A stretch of 64,000 nt of DNA from Chitinophaga agri (GTDB taxonomy: Bacteria; Bacteroidota; Bacteroidia; Chitinophagales; Chitinophagaceae), in contig NZ_CP048113.1 of the NCBI RefSeq assembly GCF_010093065.1, positions 3,472,001 through 3,536,000 on the forward strand. Direction: 5' to 3'. Every line of letters begins with the position of its first letter. Positions within the stretch are counted from its first letter, which is position 1. The notes under the pieces were generated by a model. That model had not been told where the DNA came from, did no database searches, and saw only the letters and a list, made by a program, of their open reading frames with translations. This document shows positions 1-7,998 of this stretch, piece by piece. A program made the position numbers and the translations under genes.

Positions 1-21
1 GCGGCATACTATGGACATAAT

Positions 22-54
22 CTAAAGAATTTAGTACATTACTAACAAAATTAG
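22..54. promoter_or_regulatory. Tandem palindromic operator CTAA-N5-TTAG (x2) upstream of gene 1
   Basis: Two copies of the 13-bp palindrome CTAA-N5-TTAG lie at 22-34 and 42-54, with centres 20 bp apart. A TAATTTTT stretch at 59-66, close to the Bacteroidota -7 box TAnnTTTG, follows the second copy. The same paired arrangement with 19-bp spacing precedes dinB at 1747-1778. I infer that one dimeric repressor or activator controls both loci. The protein itself is not in the window. Confidence 0.6.
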
Positions 55-131
55 CATATAATTTTTATAATAACCAAATATATTCCGGTCTGCTTGACTT
101 ATTTTTGCCGCGTAAAATCCAACTCAATATT

Positions 132-593
132 ATGAATGACACCTTAGTAACTATTCACTCGCTGTTAAGATGGGCAATTGTACTGACCGGTATATGGGCA
201 GTCATCCGCGCATTGAAAGGCGTTAGTGGTAACTCAGCTTACACCGGCGCTGATAAGAAAGCAGGCCTCTTCTTCATGATCTCTCTCGATATTCAGTTAC
301 TGGTAGGTTTAGTACTGTACTTCGTTAGTCCACTGGCCATGAAAGCATTTCAGGCAAGCGGCGGCGCAGTAATGAAAGACAGCACCCTGCGTTACTTTGC
401 GGTAGAACATGCATTGATTGCGATCGTAGCCATTGCGCTTGTTCACATTGGCCGTGCTAAAGTGAAAAAAGCTGCATCCGATGCACAAAGACATAAACTG
501 TCCCTGATATTCTTTGCCATTGCGCTGATCCTGCTGGCATCCCGTATTCCATGGCCGTTCACGGCTGCAGGCGCTGGCAGAGGCTGGTTCTAG
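132..593 (+). CDS. Small four-helix membrane protein, cytochrome b-like
   Basis: A 153-residue hydrophobic protein with four predicted membrane helices, at about residues 8-25, 44-62, 85-103 and 120-137. A His near the N-terminus (IHSLLRW), an EHAL motif and an ALVHIGR motif sit in or beside helices, as expected of haem ligands. Small proteins of this shape in Bacteroidota are often annotated as cytochrome B, but I cannot confirm haem binding. The ATG at 132 is preferred over the TTG at 105, which lies in the promoter-leader region. It is followed by a rho-independent terminator, so it is probably monocistronic. The paired palindromes upstream suggest co-regulation with the dinB-dnaE cassette. 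A role in redox or membrane stress is inference only. Confidence 0.6.
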   Translation: MNDTLVTIHSLLRWAIVLTGIWAVIRALKGVSGNSAYTGADKKAGLFFMISLDIQLLVGLVLYFVSPLAMKAFQASGGAVMKDSTLRYFAVEHALIAIVAIALVHIGRAKVKKAASDAQRHKLSLIFFAIALILLASRIPWPFTAAGAGRGWF

Positions 594-956
594 TATACAA
601 CAACAAGCTATTATAAAAAAGAGATCGTCTCAGGGCGATCTCTTTTTTTATACTCGTAAACGTACAAGAGGGCTGTCAGCCTCTGGCAGGACACCCCTCC
701 TGATGCTGTCAACTGATACAATTTTGACGACTATCCGCCGCCTGGCCGTCGCTAGTTCGTCGCTAGCAGGTCGCTTGTTCTTCCCTTGCTTCAGTGACAG
801 CTACGTCTCCAAAAACTATAAAGCATTACAAATCAGGCAATTACTTTTACCTACCAATAACATAAGGACTGTTATTAATATCAAAATAGTATCAGTGTAT
901 CACTGACGCTGTTGTAGCGGCATGTGTTACTATGCCAGGTAGACCACCTTAGTGTA
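594..956. other. Intergenic stretch between two converging genes
   Basis: A 363-bp gap holding the terminator at 614-650 and a short hairpin at 892-906 (TCAGTG-TAT-CACTGA). On the minus strand that hairpin is followed by a T-rich stretch and could end the SdpI-like transcript. An open frame at 703-906 has no recognisable features and no ATG-plus-promoter context. I see no gene here. Confidence 0.5.
614..650 (+). terminator. Rho-independent terminator of gene 1
   Basis: The inverted repeat AGAGATCG / CGATCTCT encloses a short loop and is followed by a run of seven T, just after the stop codon at 593. The A-rich left flank means it could also act on the other strand. Confidence 0.8.
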
Positions 957-1637
957 TTAACCTTTATCCGTATTAAACAGCCGGTACGAATAGATATAGG
1001 GCAGTGCTGCCAGTATCCCTCCGATAAATATCAGCAGGAAAGTGCCGGTCACTACCGGTAAAAAGAATCCGGCTATGATGGTCGCCGCCCCGGTACATAC
1101 CCATAGATTACCTGCGAATGCGTGGGTTTCACGCCATATATCCTCGCTTTTTAATGTCCATGGTGTACGGACGCCCACAAAGTAGTTAGGCTCCAGACGG
1201 CGCAGGAAAAGGCCAATCGTACCGATCAGCAGCCCGGTTCCTGTAAAGACCCAGCGTTCTATAGCGAACGGATGTCCCTGACTAGCCATAAATACGATGG
1301 CAGCAGTAAAAATAGCCAGGTAGATATGGATCATGAAACGGATCTGGTAGTATTTCTTTTGAAACAATGCCATTTCCTGGGGATTGTGTTCGATATCCTC
1401 TTCTTCCACATGAGGTATATACCTGAACAGAAAATATAACAACAGATTGGTAAGGAACAAAAAGGTCATCAGTAATAAAAAGTCACTCTTGTTGCCAATA
1501 CGGTCGGCTACACCATTAACACTGAAGTTAGTCGGCATAACGCTTGGCAGCGAAGGCCAGATAATTCCCAGATAAGCCATGGGCATTATCAGTAATAACA
1601 ATAACAGCAGTTCCTGGCCAATATCAGGCTTTTTCAT
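957..1637 (-). CDS. SdpI-family integral membrane protein (DUF1648 + SdpI)
   Basis: A 226-residue protein with about six membrane helices. The N-terminal part resembles DUF1648 (PSLPSVMPTNFSVNGVADRIGNKS, seen in pieces). The C-terminal half carries the SdpI signature VGVRTPWTLKSEDIW followed by TH. In Bacillus, SdpI gives immunity to the SdpC toxin, and many homologues are of unknown role. No toxin or SdpR-type regulator is adjacent, so immunity is not implied. It is divergent from dinB across a 280-bp gap containing the CTAA-N5-TTAG pair, which could also affect this promoter. The family call is firm; the function is not. Confidence 0.8.
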   Translation of the reverse strand: MKKPDIGQELLLLLLLIMPMAYLGIIWPSLPSVMPTNFSVNGVADRIGNKSDFLLLMTFLFLTNLLLYFLFRYIPHVEEEDIEHNPQEMALFQKKYYQIRFMIHIYLAIFTAAIVFMASQGHPFAIERWVFTGTGLLIGTIGLFLRRLEPNYFVGVRTPWTLKSEDIWRETHAFAGNLWVCTGAATIIAGFFLPVVTGTFLLIFIGGILAALPYIYSYRLFNTDKG

Positions 1638-1746
1638 GAGAAAGTGTTTTGTTGATAACTATGTTTGACAAATAGCATACCTGCTTGGAGCACATATAGT
1701 TAATAACCATTATCCCCCCCGATTTGTTATTGATTGGTTATGCATA

Positions 1747-1786
1747 CTAATTTTATTAGCATGAACTAAAAATATTAGTAAATTTG
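1747..1786 (+). promoter_or_regulatory. dinB promoter with tandem CTAA-N5-TTAG operators
   Basis: CTAA-TTTTA-TTAG at 1747-1759 and CTAA-AAATA-TTAG at 1766-1778 flank the expected -33 region. TAAATTTG at 1779-1786 matches the Bacteroidota -7 box TAnnTTTG and abuts the second palindrome. This placement would let a bound dimer block RNA polymerase. The expected start of transcription is near 1792. A LexA/S24-like repressor is a reasonable guess because the genes downstream encode translesion polymerases, but the identity is inferred. Confidence 0.6.
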
Positions 1787-1790
1787 GGCT

Positions 1791-1897
1791 GAATGATTGT
1801 TCACAGGTGATGATCTGTGAATGAGCAGCCTCCCCGGTCATAGCCTGTGCTCTTTTTCCGGCTGCCTTCACTGCTTATCGCCCGTGAACAACCATTC
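1791..1897 (+). promoter_or_regulatory. Long imperfect palindrome filling the dinB 5' leader
   Basis: Arm 1791-1804 (GAATGATTGTTCAC) pairs with 1884-1897 (GTGAACAACCATTC) with one mismatch. Further in, GTGAA and GCAGCC at 1817-1830 pair with GGCTGC and TTCAC at 1860-1871. A local hairpin TCACAG/CTGTGA (1801-1806 / 1815-1820) would compete. The predicted transcript starts almost exactly at the palindrome, so the mRNA leader could fold as one long stem ending 20 nt before the dinB ATG. It may be a structured leader or attenuator; the function is unknown. Confidence 0.5.
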
Positions 1898-1917
1898 ATA
1901 ACCATTACCAAACTTGT

Positions 1918-3132
1918 ATGATTTCTTTGCAACACAGGTCCATTGCTCATTTTGACATGGACAGCTTCTTCGTATCAGTGGAATGCAGGGATGATAACAG
2001 CCTGAAGGGAAAACCACTGCTTGTCGGAGGTATGAGCGACCGGGGCGTGGTAGCTGCCTGTAGCTATGAAGCCCGCCGCTATGGCATTCATTCGGCTATG
2101 CCGATGAAAGTTGCGCTCAAACTGTGCCCGCATGCTATTGTCAGACGGGGAGATATGGAGAAATACAGCAACGTATCCCGTGAGGTGACCGGACTCATTG
2201 CTGACAAAGCCCCCCTGTACGAGAAATCATCTATCGACGAATTCTACCTTGACCTCACTGGTATGGATAAGTTCTTCGGCTCCATGAAATGGACTGTGGA
2301 ACTTCGTCAGCACATCATGAAAGAGATGCAGTTGCCCGTTTCCTTCGGTCTGGCGTCTAACAAAATGATATCCAAGGTGGCCACCAATGAGGCCAAGCCT
2401 AACGGACAAATGGAGATCCATTTCGGAGAAGAAAAATCTTTCCTCGCGCCAATGCCAGTGGAAAAGCTCCCCATGGTGGGTAAGGAAACAGCCAGTCAGC
2501 TACACCGGCGCGGCGTAGAAACGGTCAAAACACTGAGTGAAATACCCGTCTCCCTGCTTGAGGCATGGCTGGGCAAGAACGGCATCTCCCTGTGGAACAA
2601 GGCAAACGGTATCGACGAGTCCCCTGTTGTACCGTACCATGAACAAAAGTCCATCTCCACCGAAAATACCTTTCACACTGACACAATAGATATGCAGTTC
2701 ATCCATGCAGAACTTGTACGGATGACAGAAAAAATAGCTTTCGAACTGAGACAACAAAACAAACTCACCGGCTGTGTTACCGTAAAGATCCGCTACTCGG
2801 ATTTTGAAACTGTTACCAAACAGATGACCATTCCGTATTCCAGCAGCGACCACGTCCTCCTGGAAAAAGTAAAAGAGCTGTTTCAGAAACTCTATGACAG
2901 AAGACTCCTGATCCGCCTGATCGGCGTCCGTTTCAGTCATCTCGTACATGGCAACCATCAGATCAGCCTGTTCGATGATACCCAGGAAATGATCTCGCTC
3001 TATCAGGCCATAGATAACATTAAAAACCGCTTCGGATGGCAATACCTGATGCGGGGCACCAACGCAGGCGCTCAATCGAAAAAAGGGGCTGTAAAACAGC
3101 CTGATATCATACCCTATCCTAAAGTGAGATAA
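1918..3132 (+). CDS. dinB: DNA polymerase IV, Y-family translesion polymerase
   Basis: A 404-residue DinB/UmuC-family polymerase that copies damaged DNA at low fidelity. The first catalytic motif FDMDSFF (Asp13, aromatic steric gate at 17-18) and the second, SSIDEFYLDL (Asp107, Glu108), are intact, so it should be active. It has the palm, finger, thumb and little-finger layout. QISLFD near residues 348-353 fits a beta-clamp binding motif of the QxxLF type. It starts at the ATG at 1918 and is separated by only 10 nt from the dnaE homologue downstream, so the two form an operon. Its length is slightly above the ~350 of classical DinB because of the C-terminal tail. Expression is probably damage-inducible through the paired operators. 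Confidence 0.9.
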   Translation: MISLQHRSIAHFDMDSFFVSVECRDDNSLKGKPLLVGGMSDRGVVAACSYEARRYGIHSAMPMKVALKLCPHAIVRRGDMEKYSNVSREVTGLIADKAPLYEKSSIDEFYLDLTGMDKFFGSMKWTVELRQHIMKEMQLPVSFGLASNKMISKVATNEAKPNGQMEIHFGEEKSFLAPMPVEKLPMVGKETASQLHRRGVETVKTLSEIPVSLLEAWLGKNGISLWNKANGIDESPVVPYHEQKSISTENTFHTDTIDMQFIHAELVRMTEKIAFELRQQNKLTGCVTVKIRYSDFETVTKQMTIPYSSSDHVLLEKVKELFQKLYDRRLLIRLIGVRFSHLVHGNHQISLFDDTQEMISLYQAIDNIKNRFGWQYLMRGTNAGAQSKKGAVKQPDIIPYPKVR

Positions 3133-3142
3133 ACCAACGCTT

Positions 3143-6091
3143 ATGTTTCTCAACTGCAAAACATTCTTCAGTCTGCGCTACGGCACCATCGATACAAAAG
3201 ATCTGGTGAAGTATGCCCGCGAAATGGGTGTCACTTCCCTTGCCCTCACAAATATCAATATCACTTCCGATACCTGGAACTTCGTAAAAGAATGTCAGGA
3301 AAACGGCATTAAGCCTATTATCGGACTGGAATGCAGGAACGGCCACCAACTGAAATATATACTGCTGGCACGCGACTTAGACGGATGGTTTTATATCAAC
3401 AGGTTCCTGTCAGATCACCTGCATAAAGGGCTTGACTTTCCCGACCGCGCACCCGGGTTTCCCGGCGTGTTTGCCATTTATACATGGAATACCGTTCCAC
3501 TACAGGATCTCTATGATCATGAACTCGTCGGCATCCGCAAACGTGACATCAATAAACTGTTTCGTGTAAACACCACTGAATGGAAAGACAAACTCGTTAT
3601 CCTCCACCCGGTCACCTTTCAGAATGATGATTACTACCAGTTGCATCGTGTGTTACGTGCCGTTGATCAGAATATTCTTATCAGTCAGCTGGAGCCGCAT
3701 ACCACGGCACATCCGGACGAGCAGTTCCTGTCACCAGCTGCTTTGTTTGACTGCTTCGAACAATACCCCGACATCATCAGTAATACCGTACGTATTATGG
3801 ATGCCTGCCGGATACAGTTTGATTTTAAAACACCCCGCAATAAAAAATACTTTACCAGCAGCGAAGCAGAAGACCATGCCCTGCTACGGAAGCTTGCCTA
3901 TGAAGGCATGCTGGAACGCTATGGTCCTGACAACGCAGAGGCGAAGGAACGTATTGAAAAAGAACTGGAAGTTGTACAGGGACAACATTTCAACGGCTAT
4001 TTCCTGATCACCTGGGACATCATCCGATATGCGCGGGAAAGCGGCTTTTTTTATGTTGGACGAGGCAGCGGCGCCAATTCTATCCTGGCCTATTGTTTAA
4101 AAATAACAGATGTCGATCCGATAGCACTTAATCTCTATTTCGAAAGATTTCTTAACCCATATCGTAGTTCACCTCCTGATTTTGATATCGACTTTTCCTG
4201 GAAAGACAGGGATGAGATCATTGAGTATGTATTCAAAAAGTACGGTGCTGCGCATACCGCCTTACTGGGTACCGTCACTACCTTCCAGCAGAATGCAGTG
4301 ATACGTGAACTGGGAAAAGTTTACGGATTACCTAAACATGAAATAGACAAAATACTGGACACGCCATTTGCACCTGATCTCTCAGGCGATAGCGTACAGC
4401 AAACCATCCTGCGATATAGTAAGATGATGTCTAACGACAATAAATCCTTTCCCAATCATCTCAGCATCCATGCGGGGGGTATACTGATCAGCGAAGCGCC
4501 TATCCATCAGCATTGCAGTACGTACCTTCCTCCCAAAGGATTCAGTACGGCCCAACTGGACATGCATCAGGCGGAGGCTATCGGGCTATTCAAATTTGAT
4601 ATACTTAGTCAGCGGGGCCTGGGACATATACGCGATGCGATCAGTATCATCAAGGAAAATAAAGGCGATGAAGTTGATATTCACGACGTAAAATCATTCA
4701 TGCGTGATGAGCGTGTTAAACAGGCATTGCAGACGGTCAACACGATCGGATGTTTTTATATAGAATCTCCGGCTATGCGGCAGTTGTTACAAAAACTGCA
4801 ATGCGGTGACTACCTGACACTGGTAGCCGCCAGTTCTGTTATACGTCCTGGTGTCGCACAATCAGGTATGATGCGGCAATATGTGCATAACTATCGTAAT
4901 CAGGATAAGGTAGAGTATCTCCATGACATCATCAAAGAGGTATTGAGTGAAACCTTCGGCATCATGGTCTACCAGGAAGATGTGATCAGGATAGTAAGCC
5001 GGTATGCAGAAATGGATCTGGCAGATGCAGATATTCTGCGAAGAGCGATGGCCGGTAAGTACCGCGGGCAGGGAGACTTTCAGAAAATAGAACAACAGTT
5101 CTTCAGCAACTGTAAACAGCTGGGAAGACCAGAAGCTGTGACGGCTGAACTATGGCGGCAGATATCGAGCTTCTCCGGTTTCTCTTTTTCAAAGGCCCAC
5201 TCTGCCAGCTTCGCGGTAGAGAGCTATCAGAGCCTTTTCCTGAAAACATATTATCCGGCGGAATTCATGGTAGCCGTGATCAATAACTTCGGTGGCTTTT
5301 ATAACAGGGAACTCTATTTCCGGGAATTACAAAAAACCGGTGCCGATATCAAACCACCCTGTATCAACAACAGTGACTATTACACGAGGATCACCGGTAA
5401 TACTGTGTATACAGGATTTATACACATCGAAGGACTCGAAGAAAAATGGATGGAACAGGTGCTCGAAGAACGTAAGCAGTACGGTCCCTATACCAGTCTG
5501 GAAGACTTCACTACCCGTATAGCGCCCCCACCGGAACAGCTGGATATACTCATCCGGATCGGCGCTTTTAATTTCGACAACTACACAAAGAAAGAGCTCC
5601 TGTGGAAAAGCAGCCTGTTACTGAAAGCCAAAACACCACATGCAGAGCATATACAGCCGCTGTTCCAGGAAGAATTACCAGATTGCCAGCTGCCCATGCT
5701 GTCTTATACCGAACATGAAAATGCATTTGAGGAAATAGCCTTGCTGGGCTTTCCGTTGTGCTCTCCTTTTTCTATTCTGCAACATGATCAGCGTAGATAT
5801 ATTACAGCCGATGCCTTCAAACGCTACGAAGGAAAAACGATTACAGCCCTGGGATATCTGGTATGTACAAAAGGCATTTATACCAGCAAAGGCATACCTA
5901 TGAGCTTCGGTACCTTTATGGATGTGAACGGAGACTTTATTGATACGGTACATTTTCCTGATATCCTGCGTGCCTACCCTTTCCAGAAAAACGGGTTTTA
6001 CATCCTGCAGGGGAAGGTCACCGCTGAATATGATGTCTATTCAATAGAGATCAGTTATATGCGGAAAATCGGCTACTTTGAGGATAAATAA
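3143..6091 (+). CDS. Second DNA polymerase III alpha-type subunit (DnaE2-like, error-prone class)
   Basis: A 982-residue C-family polymerase, shorter than a replicative DnaE (about 1150 or more). The palm aspartates are present: PDFDIDF (Asp346 and Asp348) and the KFD motif (Asp486). The fingers and HhH region is also present, as is a C-terminal OB fold at roughly 870-970. The N-terminal PHP domain is recognisable, but its opening metal motif, normally HxHS, reads NCKTFFSL. No PHP-type nuclease or proofreading activity is therefore expected. Co-transcription with dinB parallels the ImuB-DnaE2 mutasome of other phyla. I infer a Bacteroidota mutasome for induced translesion synthesis. No imuA or lexA is visible here. 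Confidence 0.85.
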   Translation: MFLNCKTFFSLRYGTIDTKDLVKYAREMGVTSLALTNINITSDTWNFVKECQENGIKPIIGLECRNGHQLKYILLARDLDGWFYINRFLSDHLHKGLDFPDRAPGFPGVFAIYTWNTVPLQDLYDHELVGIRKRDINKLFRVNTTEWKDKLVILHPVTFQNDDYYQLHRVLRAVDQNILISQLEPHTTAHPDEQFLSPAALFDCFEQYPDIISNTVRIMDACRIQFDFKTPRNKKYFTSSEAEDHALLRKLAYEGMLERYGPDNAEAKERIEKELEVVQGQHFNGYFLITWDIIRYARESGFFYVGRGSGANSILAYCLKITDVDPIALNLYFERFLNPYRSSPPDFDIDFSWKDRDEIIEYVFKKYGAAHTALLGTVTTFQQNAVIRELGKVYGLPKHEIDKILDTPFAPDLSGDSVQQTILRYSKMMSNDNKSFPNHLSIHAGGILISEAPIHQHCSTYLPPKGFSTAQLDMHQAEAIGLFKFDILSQRGLGHIRDAISIIKENKGDEVDIHDVKSFMRDERVKQALQTVNTIGCFYIESPAMRQLLQKLQCGDYLTLVAASSVIRPGVAQSGMMRQYVHNYRNQDKVEYLHDIIKEVLSETFGIMVYQEDVIRIVSRYAEMDLADADILRRAMAGKYRGQGDFQKIEQQFFSNCKQLGRPEAVTAELWRQISSFSGFSFSKAHSASFAVESYQSLFLKTYYPAEFMVAVINNFGGFYNRELYFRELQKTGADIKPPCINNSDYYTRITGNTVYTGFIHIEGLEEKWMEQVLEERKQYGPYTSLEDFTTRIAPPPEQLDILIRIGAFNFDNYTKKELLWKSSLLLKAKTPHAEHIQPLFQEELPDCQLPMLSYTEHENAFEEIALLGFPLCSPFSILQHDQRRYITADAFKRYEGKTITALGYLVCTKGIYTSKGIPMSFGTFMDVNGDFIDTVHFPDILRAYPFQKNGFYILQGKVTAEYDVYSIEISYMRKIGYFEDK

Positions 6092-6301
6092 CAACTAATC
6101 AACACTATACAATTCAATATACTATTTCAGGAAAACCAAAACAATATAATTTTATTTCCTATTTTAGCCTTTCGAATAATATATGAATCAGGGGACAATT
6201 TGTAATTCCTAACACCTCGAAAAACATACAATATACCAATACGCCGTATAAGAAACAGGTACTATTCCTATACAGCAATGAGCAAATAACACTATCAACC
6301 T

Positions 6302-7915
6302 ATGAACAGATTTTTAACTGTAACTGTGCTACTGTTACTAAGCGCCCGTGTGTTCGCACAACAAGAAGGGCCTGTAGCTGAGCGTCCGGCTTATTTTATC
6401 TACTCAGCAGGCGAACGCACGGATAAAAAGCTGAAGGTACTGCTCATCAGTACTTACATTTACCGGGCAAAGAATTTCGCCTTTCCCCATGATCAGATAA
6501 GCACAGGCATGTCCCTGGATTTCAGCAAAATTATATTGCGCATCGAACGGGAAGAAAAGTATTTTCCGGCGGACTATGACAACATTATGTTCAATCCGAT
6601 AAAAGTATCGGATATATATGGCAACTTCCAGCGGTGGAATATTACACACCAGTATTATGATGGCATCACACAAAATGACAACACACTCACGGCACTTGAA
6701 AAGATACGGACCGCACTGATAAAGGATTATCAGCAGAAAGGGTATAGCGTCTATCAGGTCAGCTTTGCACCTGAGATTGACGGTGCAAATCAGACGAGTT
6801 ACAGTTACTACGATGCGCAAACCAGCACTTACAAAAAGTTTGCGTTTGAACAGCTGTCGCCGCTATCTCCGTTGTGGATACCTCCCTTCAGAACAGGGAA
6901 TATCAGAAACCTGCTTGCCGGTCTGAATACAAGCACCTCTCAGAGCAGTGGTGGTATTGTCATTGAAAGCAAAAGCACTGGTAAATCGCAGACAACCAAC
7001 AGTAAATCCTATAGTAGTACGTCCTCTTCGTCCAGCAAGTCTTCTGACGATCCGGAGAAATGGAAAAGAGAAGCTGACCTGAAAATGTGGGAAGCAGCAG
7101 CGCTGGAAGCAAAAGGAGACACGCTGTATGGCATGGGTGCGCTGTTTTATATGCAGGCGCTGGACCAATATAAAGCCGCGTTTTATACATTTCCTTCGGC
7201 CAGGGTGCAAAGCAAAATTGATAATATCAATGCCATGGCTAGTCTTGGCAAGGCACTGCGTGAAGGAATGGAAAAGGTAGACGAAGGTGTGGAAAGACTC
7301 GACCCTCATAAAAAGACGCGTCATATATATGGCTTTGTGAATTATTCCGGCCTGTTATCGTCCTACGACAAAATAGCGAACCCAAATGACCATACTGCCA
7401 TGGGTGCATTCCTGGGGGTAACGGGGCACCGTACATTCGTGAGCTTTGAAGTCAGACTGGGATATATGCGTGCACCTGCCTATGAATACAACATAATGGA
7501 TATAAACCGTCAGATAGTAGACGGTAAGGTGCGGATCGTACAAAGCAGTGCGACGCTCGGTATGTCCGGCGGTGTGAATATACCCATCAGGAACCTGGTG
7601 ATTTACGGGCTGTACGGATTCGATTGTATGCTGACAACCAGTCAAAAGATACTGACGTCAGGCTATTCACTGGACGAAACACCGACTTTTCCTTATCTCC
7701 TGACTAAGTTCACGTTCGGTACTATCTACCGGATACCGCGTACAAAAATCGGGATCGGCTTTCAATATAACCTGAATAGTATCAGTGGCGAGAAAGATGG
7801 CGCCTCTGCTATTATCAATGATAAGGCGCCGCAGGAACATTACTATCTGCATTCCACTACGAACGAAAAATATAAGTACAATAATGCCGGTGTACTGATA
7901 GGCGTGACGTTATAA
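6302..7915 (+). CDS. Secreted protein of unknown function, probable outer-membrane barrel at C-terminus
   Basis: A 537-residue protein that I do not recognise. A signal peptide covers residues 1-20 (cut after VFAQ). An N-terminal globular part (20-185) is followed by a Ser/Lys/Thr-rich low-complexity linker (about 220-250). Next comes a helical segment (about 250-320) rich in Ala, Lys and Glu that resembles a TPR-like or coiled unit. The C-terminal part (about 335-537) has alternating hydrophobic strands typical of an outer-membrane barrel (IYGFVNYSGLL, VIYGLYGFDCML, IGIGFQYNLNS). It lies 210 nt after dnaE with its own leader, so it may be independent. A 31-bp perfect hairpin ends it. The three-part architecture suggests an envelope role, but none can be assigned. 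Confidence 0.7.
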   Translation: MNRFLTVTVLLLLSARVFAQQEGPVAERPAYFIYSAGERTDKKLKVLLISTYIYRAKNFAFPHDQISTGMSLDFSKIILRIEREEKYFPADYDNIMFNPIKVSDIYGNFQRWNITHQYYDGITQNDNTLTALEKIRTALIKDYQQKGYSVYQVSFAPEIDGANQTSYSYYDAQTSTYKKFAFEQLSPLSPLWIPPFRTGNIRNLLAGLNTSTSQSSGGIVIESKSTGKSQTTNSKSYSSTSSSSSKSSDDPEKWKREADLKMWEAAALEAKGDTLYGMGALFYMQALDQYKAAFYTFPSARVQSKIDNINAMASLGKALREGMEKVDEGVERLDPHKKTRHIYGFVNYSGLLSSYDKIANPNDHTAMGAFLGVTGHRTFVSFEVRLGYMRAPAYEYNIMDINRQIVDGKVRIVQSSATLGMSGGVNIPIRNLVIYGLYGFDCMLTTSQKILTSGYSLDETPTFPYLLTKFTFGTIYRIPRTKIGIGFQYNLNSISGEKDGASAIINDKAPQEHYYLHSTTNEKYKYNNAGVLIGVTL

Positions 7916-7922
7916 AAGTCCG

Positions 7923-7992
7923 TTAAAGCACTATATAAAGCAAAAGGGTATCCACTATAGCGGATACCCTTTTGCTTTATATAGTGCTTTAA
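7923..7992. terminator. Bidirectional terminator with 31-bp perfect stem
   Basis: The arms 7923-7953 and 7962-7992 are perfectly complementary around an 8-nt loop, placed between the stop of the plus-strand gene (7915) and the stop of the minus-strand aspartokinase (7999). The stem is unusually long for a terminator, and the A/T-rich outer part supplies U-tracts in both directions. Confidence 0.85.
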
Positions 7993-7998
7993 AATTGC

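Noticed and set aside
703..906. Plus-strand 67-codon open frame
   Set aside because: It lies in a gap between a terminator and a converging gene, has mixed low-quality composition and no domain, and ends in a small palindrome. It is probably chance.
957..1637. SdpI-like gene as part of a toxin-immunity system
   Set aside because: No sdpC-like toxin gene or SdpR regulator lies next to it. Many SdpI homologues are solitary, so only the family name is given.
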